36,226 nucleotides of DNA from assembly GCA_021831005.1 (NCBI GenBank), contig JAKBNO010000052.1, positions 1 through 36,226 of the forward strand. Reading direction: 5' to 3'. The notes beneath the pieces are model-generated. The model searched no databases and was not told the origin of the DNA. It saw only the letters and a program-made list of their open reading frames with translations. The stretch comes from Thermoplasmata archaeon. Lineage in GTDB: Archaea; Thermoplasmatota; Thermoplasmata; Thermoplasmatales; GCA-001856825. The translations under genes and the position numbers were made by a program. This document shows, in pieces, positions 7,567-15,634 of this stretch (its first letter is position 1; each line of letters starts with the position of its first letter).

Positions 7567-7965
7567 ATGGGCGCACAAAGCATTGCCATCACCTCTGCAA
7601 CGATGGGCTTCGTGAACATCATAATAGCTCTGGTAGTTTTGTGGATAGTTACTTCTGTTCCTCTTTATCTTGCGTCCAAGGTAATAATTCACAATCGGTC
7701 CAGTTTCTGGTACGCTATGGGTGGGACATTTATTGGAGCCATCGTTTTTCTTTTGTTCGGAGCTCTGTTCGGTCTTATATTCCCAATTCTTGGTCTCTTC
7801 TTCGGGTTCATTGGGATTATGCTGGTTCTAATGGGCGTATATCAGATCGACCTTGGGCGAGCATTCCTGCTCGCCTTTGTCACTTTCATTGTGTACCTCA
7901 TCCTATCGTTTCTGTTGGCGCTCCTGGGAGTTTCATTGGCTTTCATTCAACTTCACCTGCTCTAA
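7567..7965 (+). CDS. Small four-helix membrane protein, unknown function
   Basis: A 132-residue, very hydrophobic protein with about four membrane helices (roughly residues 12-37, 48-68, 69-92 and 100-130) and few charged residues. I recognise no family motif. It begins 34 bases after the nmd3 stop. An A/T-rich TTAAATTT about 25 bases upstream of the ATG could serve as its own promoter. It converges with ileS, whose stop codon lies 15 bases beyond its end. Confidence 0.65.
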   Translation: MGAQSIAITSATMGFVNIIIALVVLWIVTSVPLYLASKVIIHNRSSFWYAMGGTFIGAIVFLLFGALFGLIFPILGLFFGFIGIMLVLMGVYQIDLGRAFLLAFVTFIVYLILSFLLALLGVSLAFIQLHLL

Positions 7966-7979
7966 TTGTGGCCGGTGAA

Positions 7980-10900
7980 TCACGGAACAACTTTTTCTAT
8001 ACTTATCTTGAGTTCGAGCCCAGATATATCCCAAACCTTGTCCAATCCTCCAACCGATGATTTTTCCTCTGCCTGAGTGCTTGAAAGTATGTATTCTTTG
8101 AAAGACGAAAACGCCTCCATCAGAGATTCATCTCCCTCGATCCGCAGATAGATTCTGTCGGTGTAATCCAGATTCGCATCCTTTCGCATGCTCTGAATTC
8201 TTCTCACCATCTCTCGGGCCAAACCTTCAAGATATAGTTTCTTGTCGAACTCCTTGTTTATCAGTATCCTGAGATCTGAAGTATCGTCGGATACAAATCT
8301 CTCGTCAAGGTGTTCCTTGGTGTCGACGTTCTCATTAGTTATGGTCTTGCCTAGCACAGTGACCGTTCCGGATTTCTTGAATTCTAGCTGGTTTTCACTC
8401 CTTCCAAATTCCGCTTCTGCAGCGGCTAGATCCTTTCCAAAGATTCTGCCTGTGGATTTCTTGTCCAGAACGTGTTCTTGTTTTAGGTAGGATTTCAGAT
8501 CTGCTGCCAGTAAGTCCTTCGTGTTCAGTTCCTTCTTGATCAGGTCGCTGAACTTTTCCATCACCCTTCCATACTCGGGATCGGTCACAACGATCTCTTT
8601 GACTGGTCTTCTCAAGATCAGACCATTCTTCTGTCTTATTCTCCTGCCTGATTCTACTATTTCTTTTACCAGATTCATTTCTTCTATTACCGAACTATCA
8701 AATTCTTCTTCCACAGGGAATTCAGAAAGGTGAACTGACTTAGCACCGTTCAATTTCATGAAAAGATATTCCGAGAAAAATGGAGTGAATGGTGCAAGCA
8801 TTTTTGTGATGCTGTTCAGTGCCTCATAGGCAACAAAGTATGATGACTTCTTAGCATCTGTGACATCCTTACTCCAGAAAGTATCTCTGGAAAGTCTCAA
8901 GTACCATTGTGATAAATCCAGCACAAGATCCTTTATGTCGTCCAGCGCAAGATGTGGATCATATTCGTCCATATGTTTTGTTACTGACGATATGCATTCC
9001 TTGGTCCTGTTGAGCATCCACTTGTCGAGGTCCGAAACCAATTTCTCCTTCTTTGGGCGCCAATTGTCCAATCTTGCATTGGTGGAGAACAGTAAATAAG
9101 AATTATAAATTGTTCCTAGCAATTTCCTGGAAAACTCAACTGAAACCTCTTCCGAGAATCTCTTTGGCTTCCACGGAGGGCCCTGGAAAAAGAACAGTCT
9201 GAGTGAGTCTGTTCCTATTCTGTCCATTATCTGGAGGGGATCCACTTGATCTCCTCGGGATTTGCTCATCTTTTCTCCCTTGGAGTTCAGAACGAATTCC
9301 ATCACCACGACATTCTTGTAGGCATTCCTGTCAAAGAGCAAGGAAGATATCACGTGGAGTGAATAGAACCAGCCCCTCGTCTGATCCATCGCCTCAGTTA
9401 TGAAATCAACCGGACTGTTCTCCTTGAATAATTCCTGATTTTCAAATGGGTAGTGATATTGTGCAAAGAAGGCAGAACCTGAATCGAACCAGGTATCGAT
9501 CGGGTACGGTTCGCGTATCATTTCTGCATCGCACTCTTGACACTTTACCTTCACTTCGTCAACTTTTGGCCTGTGAAGTTCAAAATTTTCTGGTACGTAC
9601 GTCGAGTTATCCAGCAACTCCTTCTTGCTTCCTGGCACGAAGACGTGATTGTTCTTGCACGTCCACACAGGAAGGGGTGTTCCCCAGAACCTGTTCCTCG
9701 ACAAAGCCCAATCCTTCCCCTCCTCTAAGAAATTTCCGAACCTTCCGTCTCGTATGTAATCTGGCTTCCAGTTCACCCTCTTGTTGTATTCTACAACCTT
9801 TTCCTTGACCTTTGATACTCCGATGAACCAGGATTCAACTGGATAGAATATCAGGCGAGTGTCACATCTCCAACAGAAAGGGTAGGAGTGAGATGTCTTT
9901 TCCGTCTTGATCATCTGGCCCCTCTCATTGAGATATTCGATGATCCTATCACTTGCAGTCTGCACATCAAGCCCTTTCCAGGGAGATTCCAGAGATATCT
10001 TTCCTGCCTCGTCGACGGTGACATAAAGCTCTCCCTTCTCCTTCTTCAAAACTGCATAGTCGTCCGCACCAAAAGCAGGCGCTTGATGCACTATTCCTGA
10101 GCCATCTTCCTTTGTGACGAAATCGCCCGCCACTACATACAGTCCAGTATTGACCCTGAGTATAGGAATCAGTTGTTCGTACTTTGTTCCTACGAAAAAA
10201 GATCCAGGTTTGCTGTCAAGAATTTCGTATTTCTTTAATACCATCTTGGCTCTCTCTTCTACCACCCAGATTTTTTCCCCCTTATAGTTGACCAATAAGT
10301 AATTGAAATTTGGGTTAACTGCGAGATACTCGTTTGCGGGAAGAGTCCACGGAGTTGTGGTCCAGACGAGGAAATATTCATCCTTTCCCGTTATCTTGAA
10401 TTTTACGTATATCGAGAAGTCATCGACTTCCTTGTAACCTTGAGATACTTCGTGTGCGCTGAGAGTGGTTCCACACCTGGGACAATAAGGGGATATCCTG
10501 AAGTCCTTGAACAGTAGGCCCTTCTTGTATAGTTCCTTAAGCGCCCACCATTCGCTCTCAATGTACTCGTCCTTCATGGTGATGTACGCCCTGTCGTAAT
10601 CGACCCAGAAACCCAGTCTCTTGGATGCTTCTGCCCAAATCTTGACGTACTCAAATACACTCTCCTTACAGAGAGCGTTGAACTTTGAAACCCCCAGTTT
10701 TTCTATCTCTGCCTTGTTCTTTATTCCCAGTTTCTTCTCCACCTCAATCTCAACCGGCAACCCGTGGCAGTCCCATCCTGCAATACGCGGATCGATGTAG
10801 AACCCCTTCATTGTCTTGTATCTGAGGAACAGATCTTTCATCGCCCTTGTCTCTGCGTGTCCTATGTGGGGTGGACCATTTGCGGTTGGAGGGCCCTCGA

Positions 10901-11030
10901 CAAACGAAAACCTTCGCTTCCCTCTATTTACTGCGAAGGACAGCTGCATGATGTTTTCTCTTTCCCAGTATTCAGATACTTCTTTCTCTATCTGCAGCGA
11001 GTCGAAGGATTGAGGAAGTTCGTCCAACAT
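7980..11030 (-). CDS. ileS: Isoleucyl-tRNA synthetase
   Basis: Class I synthetase that charges tRNA-Ile, about 1016 residues, the normal length for archaeal IleRS. HIGH is present as PPHIGHAETR (residues 55-58) and KMSKS as GEKMSKSRGDQVDPL. The editing domain carries LVWTTTPWTLPANEYLAVNP, and two Cys pairs (CPRCG, CWRCD) are visible. The C-terminal anticodon-binding region follows. The frame is open to 11105, but the ATG at 11030 begins with MLDELPQSFDSLQIEKEV, which matches the family start, and has a TATA-like box about 29 bases upstream. An ATG at 11048 is an alternative. A small membrane protein gene diverges from the same promoter region. Confidence 0.95.
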   Translation of the reverse strand: MLDELPQSFDSLQIEKEVSEYWERENIMQLSFAVNRGKRRFSFVEGPPTANGPPHIGHAETRAMKDLFLRYKTMKGFYIDPRIAGWDCHGLPVEIEVEKKLGIKNKAEIEKLGVSKFNALCKESVFEYVKIWAEASKRLGFWVDYDRAYITMKDEYIESEWWALKELYKKGLLFKDFRISPYCPRCGTTLSAHEVSQGYKEVDDFSIYVKFKITGKDEYFLVWTTTPWTLPANEYLAVNPNFNYLLVNYKGEKIWVVEERAKMVLKKYEILDSKPGSFFVGTKYEQLIPILRVNTGLYVVAGDFVTKEDGSGIVHQAPAFGADDYAVLKKEKGELYVTVDEAGKISLESPWKGLDVQTASDRIIEYLNERGQMIKTEKTSHSYPFCWRCDTRLIFYPVESWFIGVSKVKEKVVEYNKRVNWKPDYIRDGRFGNFLEEGKDWALSRNRFWGTPLPVWTCKNNHVFVPGSKKELLDNSTYVPENFELHRPKVDEVKVKCQECDAEMIREPYPIDTWFDSGSAFFAQYHYPFENQELFKENSPVDFITEAMDQTRGWFYSLHVISSLLFDRNAYKNVVVMEFVLNSKGEKMSKSRGDQVDPLQIMDRIGTDSLRLFFFQGPPWKPKRFSEEVSVEFSRKLLGTIYNSYLLFSTNARLDNWRPKKEKLVSDLDKWMLNRTKECISSVTKHMDEYDPHLALDDIKDLVLDLSQWYLRLSRDTFWSKDVTDAKKSSYFVAYEALNSITKMLAPFTPFFSEYLFMKLNGAKSVHLSEFPVEEEFDSSVIEEMNLVKEIVESGRRIRQKNGLILRRPVKEIVVTDPEYGRVMEKFSDLIKKELNTKDLLAADLKSYLKQEHVLDKKSTGRIFGKDLAAAEAEFGRSENQLEFKKSGTVTVLGKTITNENVDTKEHLDERFVSDDTSDLRILINKEFDKKLYLEGLAREMVRRIQSMRKDANLDYTDRIYLRIEGDESLMEAFSSFKEYILSSTQAEEKSSVGGLDKVWDISGLELKISIEKVVP

Positions 11031-11054
11031 AAGCAACTTTATGTGCATCAGATT

Positions 11055-11064
11055 GATAATTTTT
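11055..11064 (-). promoter_or_regulatory. Probable TATA box of ileS
   Basis: On the minus strand AAAAATTATC, centred about 29 bases before the ATG at 11030. It supports that start over the ATG at 11048. Confidence 0.4.
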
Positions 11065-11104
11065 GTCCATTGTTTTCGATTCTCTATACAATCTTGGGCC
11101 GACA

Positions 11105-11419
11105 ATGAATACGATCTCGTTTCTAATCCTGAATCACGGTTTCACTTTCATGCTAGTCATCTTTGCAATAAGTGGAATCGGTTCAGCTATAGCATTCTCA
11201 AAACTCCTAGCTTACACATCAAAGAGTTCGTCAGCAGCCCAGGGGGTGTTCGATTATGAACTGTTCTTCGGGCTTGGTTTCATTTATGGAAGCCTTGGAG
11301 GGGGCTGGCTGTTCCAATACTTTGGCTTTCTGGCTGCAATAATCGTCTTCATACCTTCCCTGGAATATGGAATAGTGCTTCCCGGAATATCCAGACGAGG
11401 TTCGCCCACACCGGTTTGA
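11105..11419 (+). CDS. Small membrane protein, unknown function
   Basis: A 104-residue protein with about three membrane helices (around residues 4-30, 50-67 and 69-92) and a short basic C-terminal tail. No family is recognised. The ATG at 11105 is preferred over an in-frame ATG at 11063, because the extra 14 residues would overlap the ileS promoter; a TATA-like TCTATACA lies at 11083-11090. Transcribed divergently from ileS. Confidence 0.5.
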   Translation: MNTISFLILNHGFTFMLVIFAISGIGSAIAFSKLLAYTSKSSSAAQGVFDYELFFGLGFIYGSLGGGWLFQYFGFLAAIIVFIPSLEYGIVLPGISRRGSPTPV

Positions 11420-11611
11420 TGGATCAATTCCCATTGATTTTTTCGCAACCCGTTTCAAGCAAATAATTTAGTCGTAAGATTCACCAGTTGCTTTAGGAAA
11501 ATTTGCTCCTTTGTATATATGAAGTAGTGTGTCAAAGTATCGGGGGGCAAATTCCCTCTTGACCTTTCGGCACGCTGACTATGTCGTATCTGGTCTCCAA
11601 TGAATAAACGC

Positions 11612-11619
11612 TTAAATAC
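11612..11619 (+). promoter_or_regulatory. TATA box of the eL42-eS27-aIF2A operon
   Basis: TTAAATAC about 41 bases before the TTG start of eL42. The predicted transcript begins near 11641, leaving a short leader that carries GGTGG (11646-11650) five bases before the TTG. This operon therefore uses a ribosome binding site rather than leaderless initiation. Confidence 0.5.
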
Positions 11620-11655
11620 GCAGTCCAAATTCAGCTTGCAACATCGGTGGTATAA

Positions 11656-11943
11656 TTGAAGTTACCTAGAAAGATTATGAGATATTGCCCTCATTGTAAG
11701 AAACATACTCAGCAGGAAGTCGAGAGAGTAAAGAAAAAGAAGGCTAGTGAGATGAGAAAGGGACAGAGGCGCTTCAGAAGGGTTACCTCTGGTTATGGAG
11801 GTTTCCCCAGGCCAGTCTACGAGGGAAGGGAGAAACCGACCAAGAGAATCAATATCAGATACAGATGTCTGGAATGCAAGAAGGCCTACCATTCTCCTAC
11901 CTGGAGAGCAAAGAAGTTCGAACTAGCGGAGGTCGAAGCGTAG
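11656..11943 (+). CDS. rpl44e: Large-subunit ribosomal protein eL42 (L44e)
   Basis: A 95-residue protein of the large subunit, near the E site. It carries the zinc pairs CPHC (near residue 11) and CLEC (near residue 74), and the family signature KGQRRFRRVTSGYGGFPRP. The TTG start is chosen because it gives the canonical MKLPRKIMRYCPHC beginning and has GGTGG five bases upstream. First gene of an operon continuing with eS27, aIF2-alpha, Nop10 and a PAC2 protein, a widespread archaeal order. Confidence 0.95.
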   Translation: MKLPRKIMRYCPHCKKHTQQEVERVKKKKASEMRKGQRRFRRVTSGYGGFPRPVYEGREKPTKRINIRYRCLECKKAYHSPTWRAKKFELAEVEA

Positions 11944-12132
11944 GTGCCAACAATGATTAAGGGAATGGACAAGTCTTTCATCAAGATAAAATGCCCGGAC
12001 TGCGGCACAGAGACCCTCACGTATGCAAGAGGCTCGACAGAGGTCAAGTGCCAGGTCTGCAACACAGTACTCGCGAAACCAACTGGCGGAAAGTACGAAG
12101 TGAATGGACAGATAGTTGGAGAATTTAAATGA
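11944..12132 (+). CDS. rps27e: Small-subunit ribosomal protein eS27
   Basis: A 62-residue zinc-ribbon protein of the small subunit, with CPDCG and CQVC as the zinc ligands. The GTG directly follows the eL42 stop. An ATG nine bases later (11953) with GGTG six bases before it is an equally good start, giving 59 residues. Its stop overlaps the aIF2-alpha ATG (ATGA). Confidence 0.93.
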   Translation: MPTMIKGMDKSFIKIKCPDCGTETLTYARGSTEVKCQVCNTVLAKPTGGKYEVNGQIVGEFK

Positions 12133-12887
12133 AGAAGAACGATCCAGAGATTGGAGATCTCGCCGTTTGCACGGTCAAGGAAGTGCGCGATTTTGGAGTG
12201 ATATGCAGTCTGGATGAATTCCCTGGAAAGGAGGGTTTCATTCACATCACGGAGGTCTCGTCTGGCTGGATCAAATACATAAGGGATTACGTTAGAGAGG
12301 GAAAGAGGGTAGTCTGCAAGGTCCTGGATGCGAACCCTTCCAGGGGAAGGTTCGATCTCTCACTTAGGAGGGTAAACGACCATCAAAAGAGAGAAAAACT
12401 CAAAGAGTGGAAGAACGAGCAGAGGGCAGAGAAGATACTGGCAAATCTTTCAACCCAGTATCCTGGAAAATTGGACAAGTCCGTCGCAGTAGAGGAGATG
12501 GAGGAAAAGTTCGGATCGCTTGCGTATGCCCTGGAGGTAGCTGCGGTTGAACCAGAGCAGTTCTCAGCGGACCTGAAAAACAAGGAGTGGGCCACCGTCA
12601 TAATAGACTATGCAAAGGAAAATCTCAAACCACCTGTGGCAGAAGTGAGAGGAATTTTGAGATTGAAAGATAGTTCTGGAAACGGTATAGAAGTCATTAA
12701 GAACGCGCTGAAAGGTGGGGAGAGAGAGGGTATTGAGATTACCTACCTCGGAGCACCCCAGTACAGGATCATTTCGCGCGCTGAAGATGCGAAGATTGCG
12801 GAAGAGAACATGAAAAAGAGTGGCGAAGACATAATATCCTACCTCAAGAAGCACGGTGGGATAGGCGAGGGACCAGTGAAAGAGTGA
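12129..12887 (+). CDS. eif2a: Translation initiation factor aIF2 alpha subunit
   Basis: Alpha subunit of the heterotrimer that brings initiator tRNA to the small subunit. The 252-residue product has an N-terminal S1/OB domain (GDLAVCTVKEVRDFGVICSL, then EGFIHITEVSSGWIKYIRDY), a helical middle domain and a C-terminal alpha/beta domain (GIEITYLGAPQYRIISRA). Length and domain order are typical. The ATG overlaps the eS27 stop, and its TGA overlaps the GTG of nop10, so the genes are translationally coupled. Confidence 0.95.
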   Translation: MKKNDPEIGDLAVCTVKEVRDFGVICSLDEFPGKEGFIHITEVSSGWIKYIRDYVREGKRVVCKVLDANPSRGRFDLSLRRVNDHQKREKLKEWKNEQRAEKILANLSTQYPGKLDKSVAVEEMEEKFGSLAYALEVAAVEPEQFSADLKNKEWATVIIDYAKENLKPPVAEVRGILRLKDSSGNGIEVIKNALKGGEREGIEITYLGAPQYRIISRAEDAKIAEENMKKSGEDIISYLKKHGGIGEGPVKE

Positions 12888-13045
12888 AAAGTCTTATTTT
12901 CAAGTGCACAGCTTGCAATGGCTATACGCTGGAAGGAAAATGCCCAAAGTGTGGTTCTTCAACCAAGTCAACAATTCCCCCGAGATTCTCGCCACAAGAT
13001 AAATATGGAAAGTACAGGTTGAAGATGCTGTATGGGAAGGAGTGA
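12884..13045 (+). CDS. nop10: H/ACA RNP protein Nop10
   Basis: A 53-residue protein read directly between aIF2-alpha and the PAC2 gene. It has the Nop10 zinc motif C-x2-C (residues 8, 11) and C-x2-C (20, 23), and the C-terminal signature IPPRFSPQDKYGKYR followed by LKML. Nop10 binds Cbf5 in the box H/ACA pseudouridylation complex; cbf5 is present elsewhere in this window. The GTG start overlaps the aIF2-alpha TGA (GTGA). Confidence 0.93.
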   Translation: MKSLIFKCTACNGYTLEGKCPKCGSSTKSTIPPRFSPQDKYGKYRLKMLYGKE

Positions 13046-13049
13046 AAAA

Positions 13050-13802
13050 ATGGAAAGTGTAATCATTCGAATGGTAGACAACGTGAAGTTAAAGAATTCG
13101 GTATTGATTGTTGGACTCCCGGGAATCGGGAATGTCGGAAAGATAACTGCGGATTTCCTTATAGAGAGCATTAAGGCAAAGAAGCTCGCAGACGTATTCT
13201 CTCATCACCTGCCCCCACAGGTACTGATGAACGAAGATGCCCTTGCCAGACTGGTAAGGAATGAACTGTACTACAAGAAGAGAAAGGAAGGGGACATCAT
13301 ATTCTTCACCGGAGATTTCCAGGGACTCACTTCACAGGGACAGTACGAGATATGCTACAAAGTCCTGGAACTGGGGACCAAGCTAGATGTCAAGCGGATC
13401 ATAACGCTTGGAGGTTACCAGATAGGCAAGCTCATGGAGCTCCCTAGAGTGCTCGGAGCATATACTTCTAAAGAAGTGAAAGAAGAAGTGGAGAAACTGG
13501 GCGTCATATTCTCAAAGAATGAACCCGGAGGAGGCATCGTCGGAGGGGCAGGTCTTTTCCTCGGAATGGGACAGGAACTGTTCGAACTGCCTGGAGTCTG
13601 CCTGATGGGAGAAACTTCTGGCTACTTCACGGACCCCAAATCGGCGAAACAGGTCACAAAGATACTGGTGGATTATCTCAAGCTGGGAACTGACACAGCA
13701 AGCTTGGACGAGCGGATAAAAGAAATAGAGGACATAACGACCAGGATGATAGAGAACCCCTCACCTGAAGAAAGAAAAGAGGACCTGGGATATTTCGGAT
13801 AA
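13050..13802 (+). CDS. PAC2-family protein (proteasome assembly chaperone-like)
   Basis: A 250-residue member of the PAC2 family, related to eukaryotic proteasome assembly chaperone 2 and archaeal PbaA/PbaB. Marks include the N-terminal VLIVGLPGIGNVGK, HHLPPQV, DIIFFTGDFQGLT, RIITLGGYQIGK and the glycine-rich GGGIVGGAGLFLGMG. The C-terminal helix is charged. The ATG at 13050 is chosen because AAGGAGTGA, part of the nop10 end, lies 6-8 bases upstream; an ATG at 13032 is also in frame. It is the last gene of the operon and converges with arsR. Confidence 0.88.
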   Translation: MESVIIRMVDNVKLKNSVLIVGLPGIGNVGKITADFLIESIKAKKLADVFSHHLPPQVLMNEDALARLVRNELYYKKRKEGDIIFFTGDFQGLTSQGQYEICYKVLELGTKLDVKRIITLGGYQIGKLMELPRVLGAYTSKEVKEEVEKLGVIFSKNEPGGGIVGGAGLFLGMGQELFELPGVCLMGETSGYFTDPKSAKQVTKILVDYLKLGTDTASLDERIKEIEDITTRMIENPSPEERKEDLGYFG

Positions 13803-13838
13803 GGAAGCTCATCCGATTTATTTTACTCTTTTTTAAGC

Positions 13839-13860
13839 ACAATCTTTTCAGGAAGATTGT
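13839..13860. terminator. Hairpin between convergent PAC2 and arsR genes
   Basis: ACAATCTT and AAGATTGT form a perfect 8-base stem with a 6-base loop. On the plus strand a T-rich tract (13819-13834) precedes it, and archaeal termination usually depends on such tracts. The pair could end both convergent transcripts. The arsR stop codon begins at its right edge. Confidence 0.4.
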
Positions 13861-14180
13861 TACTTCTCCAAGACATCCCCTATGAGATCTGAATGCCTTG
13901 GATTTATCGAATAATAAGTGAACTTCCATTTCTCTCTTCTCAGTAGCAGTCCGACTTCGTACAATTTGTGAAGATGAGAGGTCACCGTAGGCTGTGGCAA
14001 GCCAAGGGCTATTTCTAGGTCGCAGGCACAGACCTCTCCATACTCTAGCATAATGTCAAGTATGGCAATTCTAGAACCGTTCGCAAGTGCTGAAATCATC
14101 TCGGCAGATTTCTGATACTTCCTCGTATCGACTTTCTTGATGCCCTTGACTGTGCAGGTTCTCGAATCCTCACTTTTCAC
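13860..14180 (-). CDS. arsR: ArsR-family arsenite-responsive repressor
   Basis: A 106-residue winged-helix metalloregulator. The recognition region is CDLEIALGLPQPTVTSHLHKL (from residue 53) and the wing is RREKWKFTYYSI. The ligand helix carries C51-A-C53, matching the C-x-C core of the ELCVCDL arsenic-binding motif; Cys9 might be a third ligand. When arsenite binds, such repressors leave their operator. The GTG start overlaps the end of acr3 by 11 bases, so it is the second gene of the arsenite operon. A later ATG (Met28) would remove only a non-conserved tail. A candidate operator is at 15302-15329. Confidence 0.88.
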   Translation of the reverse strand: MKSEDSRTCTVKGIKKVDTRKYQKSAEMISALANGSRIAILDIMLEYGEVCACDLEIALGLPQPTVTSHLHKLYEVGLLLRREKWKFTYYSINPRHSDLIGDVLEK

Positions 14181-15225
14181 CCAGAATCACTCCCTTGCTT
14201 GGGTCTGTCTTCATGATGCTGTTTCTTCTGGTCAGCTGCAACCAGACGAGCAACAGCATGAGCGGAATTTCAAGCAGGGGACCTATTGCAGTCGTGAATA
14301 TCACGTACGGGTACGCTGCAAATGCCACAATCGCTATGGCTATACTTATCTCAAAGTCCCTCGCTGAAACTGTGAAACCTATTGCAGTCGAATCGGGATA
14401 GTCGAACTTCGCTCTCTTTGCTGCATAATATCCCACATGAAAGAGCACGAAATAGAAGGAGAGCATGACAACGCCCACCATCCAAATCAGTGTTATGTGA
14501 TCCAGTATACCCGATCCCTCACTCCAGAAAATGCTGACGATTGTGAACATCAGGGCGAGTGTTTGCACAGTTCCCAGACCATTCAAGAACTTCGTAAAAT
14601 ATGGTTTTCGCCAAAGGAAATAACGTGTCAGCGTTCCGGCCACCAAAGGAGTCACAAGATACAAAATAACGCTCTGCAGGATCACCAGCGGATTGATAAT
14701 CAGTTGTGTCCGTGCAAGGAGATAGACCAGGAAAGGAGTAGTCAGGACCTGTATTATGGAATTCCATGCAACAAACGACACTCCAGCCGCTAGGTTGCCT
14801 TTTGCCAGATCTGTCCAAACCATGACCATAGCTATGCATGGGGCCACTCCGAGCAATATGATTCCCACAAGGACCTGTGACCCTACCTGTGTCCCAATGA
14901 ATCCAAACCGTTCGAATATGCCGAAGAAGAATAAATAAGCCAGTCCCGCGACCAGAAAGGGAGCAATAGCATAATTCAGGAAGACCATCAGGCCCAGTTT
15001 CCTAACATCCTTCATGCCTCCAAGAATTTCCTTTAGGTGCACCTTCGTCATCGCTGGGTAAATCATGAAGAAGAGACCGATCGGGATTCCAAAGGTCGAT
15101 ACGGTCCCGATCAGATTACTTCCTTTGAAACTCAACCCCAACCCCAGAATCATTGAAACTGCCACGAATACTGGAAAAAGTGTTGTTCTGAGAGGAAGTG
15201 ACCTTCGAACTCTAACTGAGTTCAC
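14170..15225 (-). CDS. acr3: Arsenite efflux permease Acr3
   Basis: Arsenite-exporting member of the bile acid/arsenite permease superfamily, 351 residues with about ten membrane helices. The essential membrane cysteine is in LGVAPCIAMVMVWTDLAKGN (Cys130), and SARDFEISIAIAI (Glu292) matches the conserved N-N-F-E-L-A region, with Arg-Asp in place of Asn-Asn. No arsA or arsC is nearby, so the operon handles arsenite only. The GTG start is taken because it gives a full first helix. The promoter and palindromic operator lie 60-105 bases upstream. Confidence 0.93.
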   Translation of the reverse strand: MNSVRVRRSLPLRTTLFPVFVAVSMILGLGLSFKGSNLIGTVSTFGIPIGLFFMIYPAMTKVHLKEILGGMKDVRKLGLMVFLNYAIAPFLVAGLAYLFFFGIFERFGFIGTQVGSQVLVGIILLGVAPCIAMVMVWTDLAKGNLAAGVSFVAWNSIIQVLTTPFLVYLLARTQLIINPLVILQSVILYLVTPLVAGTLTRYFLWRKPYFTKFLNGLGTVQTLALMFTIVSIFWSEGSGILDHITLIWMVGVVMLSFYFVLFHVGYYAAKRAKFDYPDSTAIGFTVSARDFEISIAIAIVAFAAYPYVIFTTAIGPLLEIPLMLLLVWLQLTRRNSIMKTDPSKGVILGEK

Positions 15226-15287
15226 AGACGCCCCCTTCCTTCGGTTTTATCCCAGAATTCGCAATGTATACAAGGATTCGGAACACA

Positions 15288-15295
15288 CTTTTAAA
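15288..15295 (-). promoter_or_regulatory. TATA box of the acr3-arsR operon
   Basis: On the minus strand TTTAAAAG, about 66 bases before the acr3 GTG. The predicted transcript begins near 15265, with a leader of about 40 bases. It sits just downstream of the inverted repeat at 15302-15329. A second A/T-rich run (ATAAAACC, 15243-15250) nearer the gene is an alternative box. Confidence 0.4.
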
Positions 15296-15301
15296 TCATA
15301 T

Positions 15302-15329
15302 TGTCATATTAATGTTTTATGATATGACA
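15302..15329. promoter_or_regulatory. Candidate ArsR operator
   Basis: Perfect 8-base inverted repeat, TGTCATAT and ATATGACA, separated by 12 bases. It lies six bases from the acr3 TATA box, on the side where TFB binds. This size and position fit a dimeric ArsR repressor blocking TBP/TFB. The assignment to ArsR is inferred from location. Confidence 0.6.
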
Positions 15330-15395
15330 GCTTGGAAGTATTGCATCTTTACTGACGACTGGGTCCACAATGTAGCTACAAAAATGAGTTAAAAA

Positions 15396-15402
15396 TTTAT
15401 AC
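15396..15402 (+). promoter_or_regulatory. TATA box of the 54-residue gene
   Basis: TTTATAC centred about 24 bases before the ATG at 15422, the same spacing as other leaderless genes here. Confidence 0.5.
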
Positions 15403-15421
15403 AGCATATTTATCAGCAGGC

Positions 15422-15586
15422 ATGGAAGAGCTACTCGTTCATTTCGATATTTATTCTGAAAATGCAAAGTTCTTTGCAAAAGTTAAGAGTGAAATGGGTG
15501 GCCTCAGAGAGTTTTCTGCAAGAAACATCGACAAGCTGATGGAACAAGTAATCATCGATGTCAGCGAGGAATTTGACAACTTATAG
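15422..15586 (+). CDS. 54-residue protein, unknown function
   Basis: A short reading frame found directly: MEELLVHFDIYSENAKFF at the start and IIDVSEEFDNL at the end. It is soluble, acidic and mostly predicted helical, with no cysteines or known motif. Support comes from the well-placed TATA box and from protein-like composition; a competing minus-strand frame over the same bases has no such promoter. It lies between the ars operon promoter and the convergent antiporter gene. I do not recognise it. Confidence 0.5.
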   Translation: MEELLVHFDIYSENAKFFAKVKSEMGGLREFSARNIDKLMEQVIIDVSEEFDNL

Positions 15587-15634
15587 ATCAGCCAACCGCT
15601 TATGAGTTCGTGATCTTTCCTACGGACTGACCTG

